A stretch of 38,325 nt of DNA. Origin: Desulfuromonadales bacterium (GTDB lineage Bacteria; Desulfobacterota; Desulfuromonadia; Desulfuromonadales; JACZKF01). The DNA lies in assembly GCA_029289095.1 (NCBI GenBank), contig JARFUG010000030.1, positions 1 to 38,325 on the forward strand, written 5' to 3'. The position numbers and the translations under genes are program-made. Shown one piece after another: positions 1 through 10,700 of this stretch (the stretch's first letter is position 1; each line of letters begins with the position of its first letter). The notes beneath the pieces are model-generated. The model worked only from the letters and a program-made list of their open reading frames with translations. It had not been told where the DNA came from and searched no databases.

Positions 1-48
1 TGCAGTTGGGTCACGAAGAACCACTCACCCTTTTACGCAGATCGATAA

Positions 49-3000
49 ATGACTAAGAGCATTGTCGCCATCTTGTTTCTTCTCGTTGTTCCTGCGGCCG
101 CAGTAGAGGGCTCTGCACGCAGCAAAGATGCGGATTCCGTGCGTGAAACGGCTTCTCTGGGCGGGGCGGTCGAATTCCATCTCCCCTCCGACGAGATCTT
201 CATCCCCTGGATTCATGACCCCTCCATATTCGACGAGGCGGGAGACCGCATCGAAACTCGGCAGGTCGTCGAGAACGAGGTGACGACGATCAAGCTTGAA
301 AATCTCGTCCCCCCCATCCTCTTTCGCCTCGGCGAGGCCGAGGTCTCCGAGGAGCACCTCGAGTTCCTCCGCGACGTCCTCAATGGCATGCGCCACCGCA
401 GCAACGTTCGGCTCCATTTCGTCGGGCATTCCGATGCACTGCCGCTGAGCGAGCAACTGGCCGCGATCTACGTCGACAACATCGGACTGTCCCGGGAGCG
501 GGCTGGAACGACAGCGGAATATTTCCAGCGCGCACTCGATCTCCCCCCCCATGCGATCTCCTACGAGGGGATGGGCGAGACCCGTCCCGTCGCGGACAAC
601 GCCACGGAGGAAGGGCGTAGGCTCAATCGCCGCGTCGAGGTCCAGGTCTGGTACGACGAGATCAGCGACAAGCTCGTCGAAAGGGACGTCATCGTCCCCT
701 CCGAGGTGAACCGCATACAGGTCTGCCGTGTCGAGACCGTCTGCAAAATGCGCTACAGGGAAGGGCACGCGCACCGCGCCCGCGTGAAAAACCTGATCGC
801 CCCCCTCTATTACGTCGACGGCATGGCGGAGACGCCCGAAGCCTATGTGCAGCAGGTCGCTCAGGCTCTGAGGAATCTTCGCGGCAAGGAAAACGTTGTC
901 GTGCGCTTCATCGCCCACACCGACAACGCTCCTTTGAGCGGACGCGACGAGCGCATCTACGGCAACCACGCCGGGCTCTCGAGCGCCATCGCCCGTCGCG
1001 TCTCCCTCGCCGTCCAGGAAAGTCTGGGCCTGTCGCCGGGCGCCGTTGAAAGCGAGGGGAGGGGAGCGCTGCAGCCGGTGGCAGGGAACGACACGCAGCA
1101 GGGGCGCGCGTTCAACCGGCGCGTCGAAGTGGAGTTCTGGTACGACGATCCCCTGCAGGAGTTGCCGGACGAACCGCAGCTCTGCCCTGAGGATGGCGGC
1201 TCGCAGATCGTCACCCGCGTCTACGATCCGCCGTCGGGCGGCCTCGATCCGATCGTCTTCCGCGAGGGCCGGCCTTTCGTTCCCGCCGGATTGCCTGAAC
1301 GGCTGCGTGCCGTCATGGACGAAATAGATCACAAGTCCAATGTGCGCCTGCGCTTTGTCGGCTACACGAGTAATGAACGCCTCGACCGCCGCACCGCCGC
1401 CGTCTACGGCGACGACATTGGATGGTCGACGGCCCGCGCCCGCCGCGCCATGGAGACCGTCCGTGAGCAGATGAAGTTGAAAGAGGGGGAAACAGAGTTC
1501 GAAGGGCGCGGTTTCGTCCAGTCCGATGACGTGGTGAACGCAGGCTTCATCACGTCGGATTCGTCCAGGGTTCAGGTGCAGGTTCTCTACGACGAAACCG
1601 TCCTGCGCGACGACTATGAGGGGGTCGATATCGCCCCTCTGACCCGAACGGTGCGTCCCTCCAATCCCTTCGGCCTCAACCTGATGCGCATCACCGTCGA
1701 CGGACGCCCGCTGGACGACCCGGGAAGGAGCATCCCCGACATCCAGCGTTGCACCGACGTCGCCCTCGACAGGGCCCATATCGAATTCAAGCACGACAGC
1801 CTCAGGCTCGAGCCCCGTTTGAACATCACCGCCTGGCCGCGCATCATCCGCTATCAGGACGCCGAGGAAACCGATTTTCCGGAAAACCTTGTCAACTTCC
1901 GACTCTACACCAACTATCGCAGCTTCATTGACCGTGCGGAGGTGAGAATCTTCGAAGAAGGGCAGTCTGCGCGTGACGCCCCCTTCGCTGTCGTCGAGAT
2001 CGACGATGACGGCATGGCGCAATGGCAGCCGAACTTCGAGGAGTACTCCGCGCCGGGACGAACTTTCAACTATCTCGTCCGGGTCTACGATTCGGCAGGG
2101 CGCTTCGATGAAACGATTTTCCAGCCGATCCGGGTTCTCGACCGCATCGACCCCTCCATCGCAGAGGCCGATCTCCAGAAGGAACTGCTCGTCGGATACG
2201 GCGAAAGCCGCATCGCGAGCCGCAACATCCCCCTTCGGGGCGGCTCGGTCGAGGCCCGCGGCAGCGCCATTCCCCCGGGGCACGGGGTCTGGCTGGCCGG
2301 CTACGAGGTTCCGGTGGACGGCCAGGGGCGATTCGTCGCAGAGGAAATCCTTCCCGACGGGCTTCACACGGTAGAGGTCGCCATTCTCGACAGGGGCGGC
2401 AACGGCGAGCTCTTCCTGCGCGACCTGAGGCTTGAAAAGAGCGACTGGTTCACCGTGGGGATCGCCGACCTGACCTTCTCCGCCAACAAGACCAATGGCC
2501 CGGCCCGGCTCCTCGCCCCCGACAGACGCCAGTACAGCGACGATTTCGACGTGCAGGGGCGCCTCGCTTTCTACACGAGCGGCAGGTTCGGGGACGGCTG
2601 GAGCCTCACCGCAAGCGCCGACACCCGCGAAGGGCCGCTCGATGAGATCTTCAGCAATTTCATGGACAAGTCGCCCGACGCCCTCTTCAGGCGCATCGAC
2701 CCGGATTTGCATTATCCGACCTACGGCGACGACGGCGTCGTTACAGAAGATGCGCCGACGATGGGGAAGTTCTATGTGCGTCTGGCCAGGGACAGGAACT
2801 ACGGGCTCTGGGGGAACTTCAAAGTCGGCTACACCGACAACACCCTGGCCCATGTCGATCGGGGTCTCTATGGCGCCAATGTGCACTATCAGAGTCTTGC
2901 TACGACGAGCTTCGGCGAGGAGCGCTTCATGGTCGACGGCTTTGCCGCCGAACCGGGGACGGTGGCGGGGCGGGACGAATTCCGCGGGACTGGCGGATCT

Positions 3001-5127
3001 CTCTACTTCCTGAGAAAACAGGACATCCTCGCCGGTTCGGAGCGCGTGCGCATCGAAATTCGCGACAAGGATTCGGGGATGGTGCTGGGCGTGAAGAATC
3101 TCGTCCCCGTTCTCGACTACGACATCGACTATCTGCAGGGGCGCATCCTTCTGTCTCAGCCTCTTTCCGGAACGGCGGACGATTCGCTCCTGGTGCACAG
3201 CGGCTCTTTCAGCGGTCACCCCGTCTTCCTCGTCGCGCGCTATGAATTCACCCCTGGCTTCGAGGACCTCGACGCCCTTGCGGCGGGGGGACGCCTGCAC
3301 TACTGGTTCGGCGACACCGTGAGACTCGGAGCGACGGCGAGCCGATTCGAGGAGGTCGGAAGCGAGAACACCCTGAACGCCGCAGATCTGATCGTTCGCA
3401 AATCGGCCCAGACATGGCTGCGCCTCGAGGGAGCGCGCAGCGAAGGACCGGGGCTCCTCGCGACGACCTCCGTCGACGGCGGCTTCCACTTCGGCATCGA
3501 CCAGGGGCTGGACGGCATCGACGTCGAGGCGTGGGCCTGGCGCGTCGACGCGGCCGTCGGATTGGGCGATCTTTTCGAAAGGGGGCGGGGGCGCCTCACC
3601 TTCTACCTCCAGGACCTCGAAGCAGGCTATTCGGCGCCGGGACTCGTCACCGACAGGGACCTGACCCAGTACGGCGCATTCGCAGATCTCCCTCTTTTCG
3701 ACCGCTTTTCTCTGCGCATCAAGGGGGACAGGTCGGTGCAGAACGAGGGGCTCGAGACCGACGCCGTCGAGCTCAACGTCGACTACCAGTGGGACGCCCA
3801 TTGGACGGTGAGCTCGGGAGTGCGCCACGACAGCCGCCGGGACAACTCCGCCGTCGTCCCCCTCACCCAGGAGGAAGGCGAGCGCACCGATGCCGTCGTC
3901 CAGCTCCTGTACGATTCGCGTGGGCGCTGGAACGCCTATGGATTCGTGCAGGACTCGCTGAAGACGACCGGCAATCGCGAGGACAACTTCCGGGTCGGCA
4001 GCGGCGGCGCCTTCCGGCTGACCGATCGCTTCAGGGTCGATGGGGAAGTTTCCGAGGGCGATCTCGGGGCGAGCGCCCGTGTCGGAACCGACTTTCTCTA
4101 TACCGATCGCACCAACCTCTATTTCAACTACGCATTCGAGAACGAGCGCACCGACAACGGTTTGCGCGCCAGAAAAGGGAATATGGCCTCGGGGTTTCGG
4201 ACCCGCTATTCGGACAGCGCAAGCGTCTATCTCGAGGAGCGCTATACCCACGGAGACGTGCCGACGGGGCTGACCCATTCCACGGGGGTTGATCTTTCCC
4301 CTGTCGACCGCCTCAACCTCGGCGCCAATCTCGATTTCGGCACTCTGAAGGATCGTCAGACCGGATCTGAACTCAAGAGGACGGCAGCGGGTGTGCGGGC
4401 TGGCTACGGATTCGACAGGCTCGCTCTCGCCAGCGCTCTCGAGTTCAGGGTCGACGAAACCCAGCATCCCGACCTGACGACCTCCAGACGCACCACCTGG
4501 CTGACACGAAACAACCTGAGATATCAGATTTCCGAGGACTGGCGCCTCATCGGGAAGTTCAACTATGCCCACAGCCAAAGTTCCCTCGGCCAGTTCTTCG
4601 ACGGCAACTACGCCGAGGCGGTGATCGGGTACGGGTATCGACCCGTGCATCACGACCGCCTCAACGCCCTCGTCAAGTACACCTTCTTCTACAACGTCCC
4701 GACGGCCGAACAGACGACGGGAGCGGTCGCCGCCTCAGGCGTCATTCAGCGCAGTCATATCGGGGCGATCGACGTGATGTACGATCTGACTCCGCGATGG
4801 ACTGTCGGAGGGAAGTACGCCTACCGGCATGGCGAGGTGAGCCAGGACCGCGTGGACCGGGAGTTTTTCACCAGCCGCGCGCATCTCTACATCGTGCGGG
4901 CCGACTGGCACTTCATTCACCGCTGGGATGCACTCATCGAAGGGCGACTTCTCGATCTCCCTGACGCCCAGGACCGCCTCGGCGGGGTCCTGCTCGGCCT
5001 CTACCGGCACATGGGGAACCACGTCAAGCTCGGCGCCGGCTACAACTTCAGCCGCTTCTCCGACGACCTGACCGACCTCGATTACAGGCGCCAGGGGCTG
5101 TTCATCAATTTGATCGGGAAATTGTGA
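49..5127 (+). CDS. Large outer-membrane protein with three OmpA-like domains and a C-terminal beta-barrel
   Basis: The 1692-residue product starts with a signal peptide (MTKSIVAILFLLVVPAAA). Three OmpA/MotB-like peptidoglycan-binding domains follow at about residues 85-205, 250-370 and 395-520. The first two share the pattern GHSD or AHTD, then LSxxRA or LSSAIA, then EGxGxxxPVAxN, then NRRVEVxxWYD. The third is more diverged (GYTSN, EGRGF). Residues about 570-800 look like Ig-like beta modules. From about residue 820 to the end the sequence has the alternating amphipathic pattern of an outer-membrane barrel and ends on a barrel-like strand (FINLIGKL). The inferred role is a barrel anchored to peptidoglycan, forming the outer-membrane end of the machine encoded downstream. 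No convincing Shine-Dalgarno precedes ATG 49, and the window starts too close to show a promoter. The OmpA calls are firm and the barrel is likely; its substrate is unknown. Confidence 0.85.
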   Translation: MTKSIVAILFLLVVPAAAVEGSARSKDADSVRETASLGGAVEFHLPSDEIFIPWIHDPSIFDEAGDRIETRQVVENEVTTIKLENLVPPILFRLGEAEVSEEHLEFLRDVLNGMRHRSNVRLHFVGHSDALPLSEQLAAIYVDNIGLSRERAGTTAEYFQRALDLPPHAISYEGMGETRPVADNATEEGRRLNRRVEVQVWYDEISDKLVERDVIVPSEVNRIQVCRVETVCKMRYREGHAHRARVKNLIAPLYYVDGMAETPEAYVQQVAQALRNLRGKENVVVRFIAHTDNAPLSGRDERIYGNHAGLSSAIARRVSLAVQESLGLSPGAVESEGRGALQPVAGNDTQQGRAFNRRVEVEFWYDDPLQELPDEPQLCPEDGGSQIVTRVYDPPSGGLDPIVFREGRPFVPAGLPERLRAVMDEIDHKSNVRLRFVGYTSNERLDRRTAAVYGDDIGWSTARARRAMETVREQMKLKEGETEFEGRGFVQSDDVVNAGFITSDSSRVQVQVLYDETVLRDDYEGVDIAPLTRTVRPSNPFGLNLMRITVDGRPLDDPGRSIPDIQRCTDVALDRAHIEFKHDSLRLEPRLNITAWPRIIRYQDAEETDFPENLVNFRLYTNYRSFIDRAEVRIFEEGQSARDAPFAVVEIDDDGMAQWQPNFEEYSAPGRTFNYLVRVYDSAGRFDETIFQPIRVLDRIDPSIAEADLQKELLVGYGESRIASRNIPLRGGSVEARGSAIPPGHGVWLAGYEVPVDGQGRFVAEEILPDGLHTVEVAILDRGGNGELFLRDLRLEKSDWFTVGIADLTFSANKTNGPARLLAPDRRQYSDDFDVQGRLAFYTSGRFGDGWSLTASADTREGPLDEIFSNFMDKSPDALFRRIDPDLHYPTYGDDGVVTEDAPTMGKFYVRLARDRNYGLWGNFKVGYTDNTLAHVDRGLYGANVHYQSLATTSFGEERFMVDGFAAEPGTVAGRDEFRGTGGSLYFLRKQDILAGSERVRIEIRDKDSGMVLGVKNLVPVLDYDIDYLQGRILLSQPLSGTADDSLLVHSGSFSGHPVFLVARYEFTPGFEDLDALAAGGRLHYWFGDTVRLGATASRFEEVGSENTLNAADLIVRKSAQTWLRLEGARSEGPGLLATTSVDGGFHFGIDQGLDGIDVEAWAWRVDAAVGLGDLFERGRGRLTFYLQDLEAGYSAPGLVTDRDLTQYGAFADLPLFDRFSLRIKGDRSVQNEGLETDAVELNVDYQWDAHWTVSSGVRHDSRRDNSAVVPLTQEEGERTDAVVQLLYDSRGRWNAYGFVQDSLKTTGNREDNFRVGSGGAFRLTDRFRVDGEVSEGDLGASARVGTDFLYTDRTNLYFNYAFENERTDNGLRARKGNMASGFRTRYSDSASVYLEERYTHGDVPTGLTHSTGVDLSPVDRLNLGANLDFGTLKDRQTGSELKRTAAGVRAGYGFDRLALASALEFRVDETQHPDLTTSRRTTWLTRNNLRYQISEDWRLIGKFNYAHSQSSLGQFFDGNYAEAVIGYGYRPVHHDRLNALVKYTFFYNVPTAEQTTGAVAASGVIQRSHIGAIDVMYDLTPRWTVGGKYAYRHGEVSQDRVDREFFTSRAHLYIVRADWHFIHRWDALIEGRLLDLPDAQDRLGGVLLGLYRHMGNHVKLGAGYNFSRFSDDLTDLDYRRQGLFINLIGKL

Positions 5128-5139
5128 AGTGCAGGGGCC

Positions 5140-5188
5140 GACGCGGCCGCGTCTGATCAGACGGATAGGTCGGATCGGACGGATCCGA
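5140..5188. repeat. Intergenic palindromes and 9-bp tandem repeat
   Basis: A perfect 14-bp palindrome (GACGCGGCCGCGTC, 5140-5153) overlaps a perfect 12-bp palindrome (GTCTGATCAGAC, 5151-5162). Three 9-bp units follow (CGGATAGGT, CGGATCGGA, CGGATCCGA at 5162-5188), with a degenerate fourth unit just before them. Similar GGTCGGAT-type intergenic repeats are familiar from Geobacter-like genomes; that comparison is from memory. It could be a REP-like element or an mRNA-stabilising structure between operon genes. Confidence 0.6.
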
Positions 5189-5252
5189 TGCGGCCGGACT
5201 TGGCAGTGGCGGCAAAGCAAAGAACCGAATCCAACAACAACAGGTGGCAATC

Positions 5253-5765
5253 ATGATCAAGTGGCTGAAGATAGCGGTTCCTGTGTTGACGATGCTCATG
5301 CTGAGCCTCTCCGCCCATGCGCAGAACGTCTCGCGGGAGCAGATCAAGGGGCTCGATGAGCAGGTTCAGGAGATCAAGAGCGACATTCTCGACATCGCCG
5401 CGCAGCTCAACCGCCTGGAGGAGAGGCTTCTCTATCCGTCTGAAACCCAGGTCGCGGTCTTTGTGTCGCTCGGCGCAGGGGAGAGGTTTCGTCTCGATTC
5501 TATCGAACTCAAGGTCGGCGGCAGGACCGTCGCGCATCATCTCTATACCTACAAAGAGCTCGAAGCGCTGCAGAAAGGGGGTGTCCAGCGCCTCCATACC
5601 GGCAACGTGACGACCGGGGAGCACGCGATGGAGGTGACCCTTCTCGGCAGGTCTGGTGGAAGCGATCTCCGAAAAAATGCGAGCTTCACCTTCAATAAAG
5701 AAGTGGGGCCGAAGATCGTCGAACTGGTCGTGTCGAACCAGGGCATCACCCTCAAGGACTGGTAG
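5253..5765 (+). CDS. Exported coiled-coil protein of the envelope operon, function unknown
   Basis: The 170-residue product (MIKWLKIAVPVLTMLMLSLSAHAQ) has a clear signal peptide ending at AHA-Q. A heptad-rich coiled coil follows at about residues 27-60 (QIKGLDEQVQEIKSDILDIA and on), then a beta-rich domain of about 100 residues. ATG 5253 is preferred because CAGGTGG lies 8-10 bases upstream; an in-frame GTG at 5244 would add three residues and cover that site. It sits 125 bases after the OmpA-barrel gene and 59 before the TPR gene, on the same strand. I do not recognise a named family. A periplasmic adaptor is inferred from the signal peptide, coiled coil and context. Confidence 0.8.
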   Translation: MIKWLKIAVPVLTMLMLSLSAHAQNVSREQIKGLDEQVQEIKSDILDIAAQLNRLEERLLYPSETQVAVFVSLGAGERFRLDSIELKVGGRTVAHHLYTYKELEALQKGGVQRLHTGNVTTGEHAMEVTLLGRSGGSDLRKNASFTFNKEVGPKIVELVVSNQGITLKDW

Positions 5766-5799
5766 GGGCGATGCGTGCGAACACAAGGTTCGCCCCTAC
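5762..5799. repeat. 10-bp perfect inverted repeat at the gene junction
   Basis: GTAGGGGCGA (5762-5771) is the exact reverse complement of TCGCCCCTAC (5790-5799), with an 18-base loop. The left arm contains the stop codon of the upstream gene. It resembles the dispersed TAGGGGCGAACC-type repeats of many environmental genomes. No T-run follows, so it is a hairpin repeat and not a convincing terminator. Confidence 0.6.
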
Positions 5800-5824
5800 G
5801 AACACATCCTTTTTCGAGACTGCC

Positions 5825-7714
5825 ATGCCCAGACTCCTGGTTCTGCTGACAATCCTGCTCTTCGCCACCTCCTCCATGGCTGCCGGCGCCTCCGCCCCGA
5901 AGGAGCTGAGAGACCTCTATTTCGGTGAGGCGCTCTATCACGCCTTTCAGGGGGAGTGGTTCGATTCCATTGCCCGGCTCGACACCGAGCTTGGCCAGTT
6001 CTACGGCCTCGACGAGCCCCGGCTCGACACCCTCTATTTCCACTTGAATCATGCGGAGTTCTCCGTCGGCGACTTCGAGCTCGCTTACCGCATGCATCGA
6101 CGTGCCGGGCGGGCCATAACGAGGGTGATCGAGGGAAAAGTCGAAGAACCGGTGCGCAACGACGCGATCTTCCGCCTGGCGCGGATCTACTTTCAGAAGG
6201 ATCAGCCGGATAACGCCCTTCACGCCGTGGAGCGCATCCGCGGAAGCGTCCCGCCCGCCATCCGCGACGATGTCGAATTTCTGCGGGCGCAGATCTACAT
6301 GGCCAACGGCCGGCATGCCGAGGCGGCGCGCCTCTTCAGGGATCTGCAGGGCTCGAGAACTCTGGAGGGCTTCAGCACCTACAATCTCGGCATCGCCCTG
6401 CTCAGGGACGGAGACGAGCAGGGAGGGCGCGGATCTCTCAACCGCACCGGGCAGATCGGAGCCCGAACCCCTTCCACACAGGCGATCCGGGACAAGGCGA
6501 ACCTCGTTCTCGGATACAGGCTCCTTGAAGATGCCCATCACGATGGAGCCAAGGAAGTCCTCGACCGCGTCCGGTTGAGCGGCCCCTTCTCCAATCGGGC
6601 GCTGCTCGGTTCGGGATGGGCCGACGCCAATGCGGAGCGGTTCGATCGCGCACTCGTTCCATGGAGCATTCTGGCGGAGCGCGAGGTCACCGATGCGGCG
6701 GTGCAGGAGGCGATGCTCGCCCTTCCTTACGCCTACGGGAAACTCAATATTCACGGCCGCGCTGCCGTTCTGTACGCCAGAGCTCTTGAAGCCTTCGGGA
6801 CCGAGGTCGACAGGCTCAGTGCATCCATCGCCGTCATTCGGGAGGGAAAATTTCTCAAGGCTCTTGTGCGCGAGGAACTGAAGCAGGACAGCAACTGGGT
6901 CGTCAGGCTGCGGCAGCTCCCCGAAACCCCCGAAACGTTCTATCTCCTCGAGCTGATGGCGTCCCACGATTTCCAGGAATCGCTCAAGAACTACCTCGAT
7001 CTTGAGCAGTTGCGCAAAAAGCTCGAAGTCTGGGAGAAGGATCTCGACGCCTTCGAGGAGATCATCCGGATCCGCCGTGCCTATTACGAACCCCTGCTCC
7101 CCGGGATCGACCTGGAGTTCCGGCGACTTGACTCGCAGATGCGTCTTCGCATCGAACAGCGCGACCGGATCGCGCAGCGACTCCAGGGGATGCTGACGGC
7201 GCCGAGGCCTGATTTCCTCGCAACGGCCGAGGAGCGGGTCCTCAGAGAGGAGATCTTGAGGCTCGAGCAGCATCTCGCCCGACAGGGATCTCTCGTCCCC
7301 GACGACATCGAGGCGCGCATCAGGCGTCTCAGGGGCGTCATCGACTGGGACATCCATACCGAATACGACCACCGTCTGACGGTTGCACACCAGAACCTGT
7401 ACGAACTCAACACAATCATCGACAGCCTGCAGAAACAGCACGCGGCCTATGTTCGCATCCGCCAGGCCGCGACCCACAGTTACGAGGGGTACGACGACCT
7501 GATCCGGCGCCAGCGCCTCAAGATTCGTACATCTCGCGAGACCGTTGGAGAACTGATGGCGCGACAGGGTCATTTTCTCGAGGTCATGGCGGTCAACGAA
7601 CTCGCGCGGCGACGCGATCGCCTTGAGGAGTTCCAGGTCACGGCACGCTTCGCCCTTGCAGACAGCTACGACCGCGCCACCAGAGCCCAGGGGGAAAAGA
7701 GGATGGAGCAATGA
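5825..7714 (+). CDS. Periplasmic TPR and coiled-coil protein
   Basis: The 629-residue product starts with a signal peptide (MPRLLVLLTILLFATSSMAA). ATG 5825 is chosen because the reading frame opens 18 codons earlier inside the hairpin repeat and that extension lacks signal-peptide character. The N-terminal half (about 25-330) consists of helical TPR-like repeats such as YFGEALYHAFQGEWFDSIAR and FLRAQIYMANGRHAEAARLF. The second half (about 360-600) is long charged helix with strong coiled-coil character. It overlaps the next gene by four bases (ATGA, 7711-7714), so translation is probably coupled. The inferred role is a periplasmic scaffold in the trans-envelope machine, comparable in kind to TPR proteins of gliding systems; direct orthology is not shown. 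Confidence 0.8.
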   Translation: MPRLLVLLTILLFATSSMAAGASAPKELRDLYFGEALYHAFQGEWFDSIARLDTELGQFYGLDEPRLDTLYFHLNHAEFSVGDFELAYRMHRRAGRAITRVIEGKVEEPVRNDAIFRLARIYFQKDQPDNALHAVERIRGSVPPAIRDDVEFLRAQIYMANGRHAEAARLFRDLQGSRTLEGFSTYNLGIALLRDGDEQGGRGSLNRTGQIGARTPSTQAIRDKANLVLGYRLLEDAHHDGAKEVLDRVRLSGPFSNRALLGSGWADANAERFDRALVPWSILAEREVTDAAVQEAMLALPYAYGKLNIHGRAAVLYARALEAFGTEVDRLSASIAVIREGKFLKALVREELKQDSNWVVRLRQLPETPETFYLLELMASHDFQESLKNYLDLEQLRKKLEVWEKDLDAFEEIIRIRRAYYEPLLPGIDLEFRRLDSQMRLRIEQRDRIAQRLQGMLTAPRPDFLATAEERVLREEILRLEQHLARQGSLVPDDIEARIRRLRGVIDWDIHTEYDHRLTVAHQNLYELNTIIDSLQKQHAAYVRIRQAATHSYEGYDDLIRRQRLKIRTSRETVGELMARQGHFLEVMAVNELARRRDRLEEFQVTARFALADSYDRATRAQGEKRMEQ

Positions 7715-10700
7715 AGGGACTGCGGCTTCTCATCCTGTTGTCAGTGCTGATTTTTCTCTGCGCCTGTCAGTCACCGGGCGACCGGGATACGATCGCCAAG
7801 CTGCGCACGGCGCCGGCAGATCTCCGGGAAGAAACCATCGAAGGCGGACTCGAAAAAGCGATGGAGAGCTATCAGCGCTTTCTGACGGACACACCGGAAT
7901 CGGCCCTGACTCCTGAGGCGATTCGCCGTCTCGCCGACCTAAAGGTGGAGAGGGAGTACGGATATTTGACCGGAGGATTTGCCTCACAGAGCCTGCCGAC
8001 TTCTTTAGATTCCACAAGAGCGGATCAAGGAATAGGGGCATCCTCCGTCCATGCCGCCTTGGGCAGTTACCGTCCCGAGCCTCTCCAGGCAAGAGAGTCC
8101 GAAGAGTTCGTTCATGCGCCCATCTTTCAGGAGTCTGAGGACGAGTTCGAGAAACGGATGACGGAGTTCCCGCCCGGTTCGGTCTCCCCCCTCGACGATC
8201 TTGAAAGGGCGGGGACGCTGGAGGCGATCGCCCTCTATCAGAAACTCCTCACGGACTACCCGCACTACGACCGCAACGACCAGGTTCTCTACCAGATGTC
8301 CCGGGCGTACGAGGAACTCGGAAGAATCGAGGAGGCGATGGATGTGATGGACCGCCTCGTGCACGAATTCCCCCGCTCCCGATATATCGACGAAGTGCAG
8401 TTCCGCCGCGCCGAATACTTCTTCACCCAAAGGCGCTGGCTCGATGCAGAGGAGGCTTATGCGAGCATCGCCGAAATGGGAGTCGCCTCCTCCTTCTACC
8501 AACTCGCCCTCTACAAGCTCGGGTGGACCTTCTACAAGCAGGACCTCTATGAGGACGCCCTGCACAGGTTCATTGCCCTGCTCGATTACAAGGTATCGGT
8601 GGGACACGATTTCTCGCAGACGGAAGACGAGCCTGAGCGCAAGCGTCTCGAAGATACCTTTCGCGTAATCAGCCTGAGTTTCTCCAATCTCGGCGGACCC
8701 GACTCGGTTGTCGATTACTTCTCCCGATTCGGCAGGCGTGGCTACGAAGACGGTGTCTACAGCAATCTTGGCGAGTTTTATTTCGACAAACTGCGCTACG
8801 CCGACGCCACCGCGACGTACAACGCCTTCATCAGCCGCAATCCGTTCCACAAGAGGTCGCCCCATTTCCACATGCGGGTCATCGAAATCAACATCGCCGG
8901 AGGATTTCCGAGTCTCGTCCTGCAGTCGAAGAAAGACTTCGCCACCACTTACGCTCTGACGGCCCCCTACTGGAAGCATTTTGAACCAAGCGACCATCCC
9001 GAGGTGCTCGGGTACCTGAAGGCGAACCTGACCGACCTTGCCAACCATTACCACGCCCTCTACCAGGACCCCCAACATCTCGAGGAAAAGACGGAGAACT
9101 TCAACGAGGCGCTGCACTGGTACAGGGAGTTCCTCGTTTCATTTCCGAGGGAAATCGAATCTCCTGCCATCAACCACCAGATGGCCGATCTGCTGCTTGA
9201 GAACCGCTTCTTTGCGCAGGCTGCCGTCGAATACGAGAGGACGGCCTACGGCTACCCTCTCCATGCGAGCGCTTCGGCTGCCGGCTATGCGGCGATTTTC
9301 GCGCACCGGGAGCATCTCGGCGTCGTCAGCGCCCCGGGGCGCGAGGCGGTTCGGCGTGAGGTCGTGCGCAGCTCCCTCACCTTTGCCGACACCTTCCCGG
9401 AACACGAAAAGGCGTCGATCGTCCTCGGGGCTGCCGCCGACGACCTGTACGACATGAAGGACTTTGCGGGCGCTCTGGCGGCCGCCACGAAGCTCATCGA
9501 GGTCTTCCCAGGCGCCGATACCGAGGTGCTGCGCGGCGCCTGGCTGGTGAGCGCTCATTCATCCTACGAGCTTAGACACTACGCAGACGCCGAGAGCGCT
9601 TACGTGAACGTGCTCGCGCTGCTTCCTCCCGATGATGAAGCACGCGATGGCCTGATCGACAACCTGGCCGCCTCGATCTACCGGCAGGGTGAGGAGGCGA
9701 TCTTCCTGGAAGATTACCGGGCAGCGGCCGGTCACTTCCTCCGGGTAGGGCGCATGGCGCCGACCTCCTCGATTCGGGTGAACGCTGAGTATGATGCCGC
9801 GGCCGCGCTGATACAGCTCAAGGACTGGGAAATGGCGGCCGCCGTTCTCACCGCATTTCGGAGCGCTTTTCCCGGACACGAACTCCAGCCTGAGGTGACC
9901 AAGAAGATCGCACATGTCTACAGGGAAGACGGTCAGCTCTCGAAGGCGGCCGCCGAATACGAGCGCATCGAGCGAGAATCCGATGATGAGGAGGTGAGAC
10001 GCGAGGCGCTGCTCATTGCCGCAGAGCTTCACGAAGAGGCGCGAGACTCATTGCGCGCCCTGGCAGTCTATCGGCGCTATGCCGAGTATTTCCCGCGGCC
10101 GGTGGAGCTCAATCTCGAGACGCGGCGCAAGATTGCCGACATCCTCAAGGCCGACAATGACGAGCAGGGTTATCTGGCCGAACTGAGGCGCATCGTCGAT
10201 ATCGACGCCTCCGCGGGGCGGCAGCGCACTGCACGGACGCGCCACCTGGCCGCGCACGCTGGGCTGGTGCTGGCCGAGCCGAAGTACCACCAGTTCGTGG
10301 AGGTGAAGCTGAAAAAGCCTTTCGAACAGAACCTGCGCAGGAAAAGGGACCTGATGAGAGTGGCGACACAGGAATACGTTCGGCTCGTCGACTACGAAGT
10401 CGCTGAGATCACGGCCGCCGCCACCTTCTATCTCGCCGAGATCTATGCCCACTTCAGCAAGGCGCTGATGGAGTCGGAGCGCCCTGACGACCTGAGCCCC
10501 CTGGAGCTGGAGATGTACGAACTCGCCATCGAGGAGCAGGCGTATCCGTTCGAAGAGCAGGCGATCACGGTCCATCAGAACAACCACGAGTTGATCTCCC
10601 TGGGGATTTACAACGTCTGGGTCGAAAGAAGCATGCGCAGACTCGCCGAAATGGTGCCGGCGCGTTACGCCAAGGACGAAGAGACCAGCGGGGTCATCGC

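Noticed and set aside
25-4653. A very long open frame on the minus strand opposite the OmpA-barrel gene
   Set aside because: It is a shadow of the GC-rich + gene. The + frame has a signal peptide, three OmpA domains and a barrel, while the antisense product has no recognisable domain.
5153-5188. Possible small CRISPR or tandem satellite
   Set aside because: Units are only 9 bp, adjacent and degenerate, with no spacers and no cas genes.
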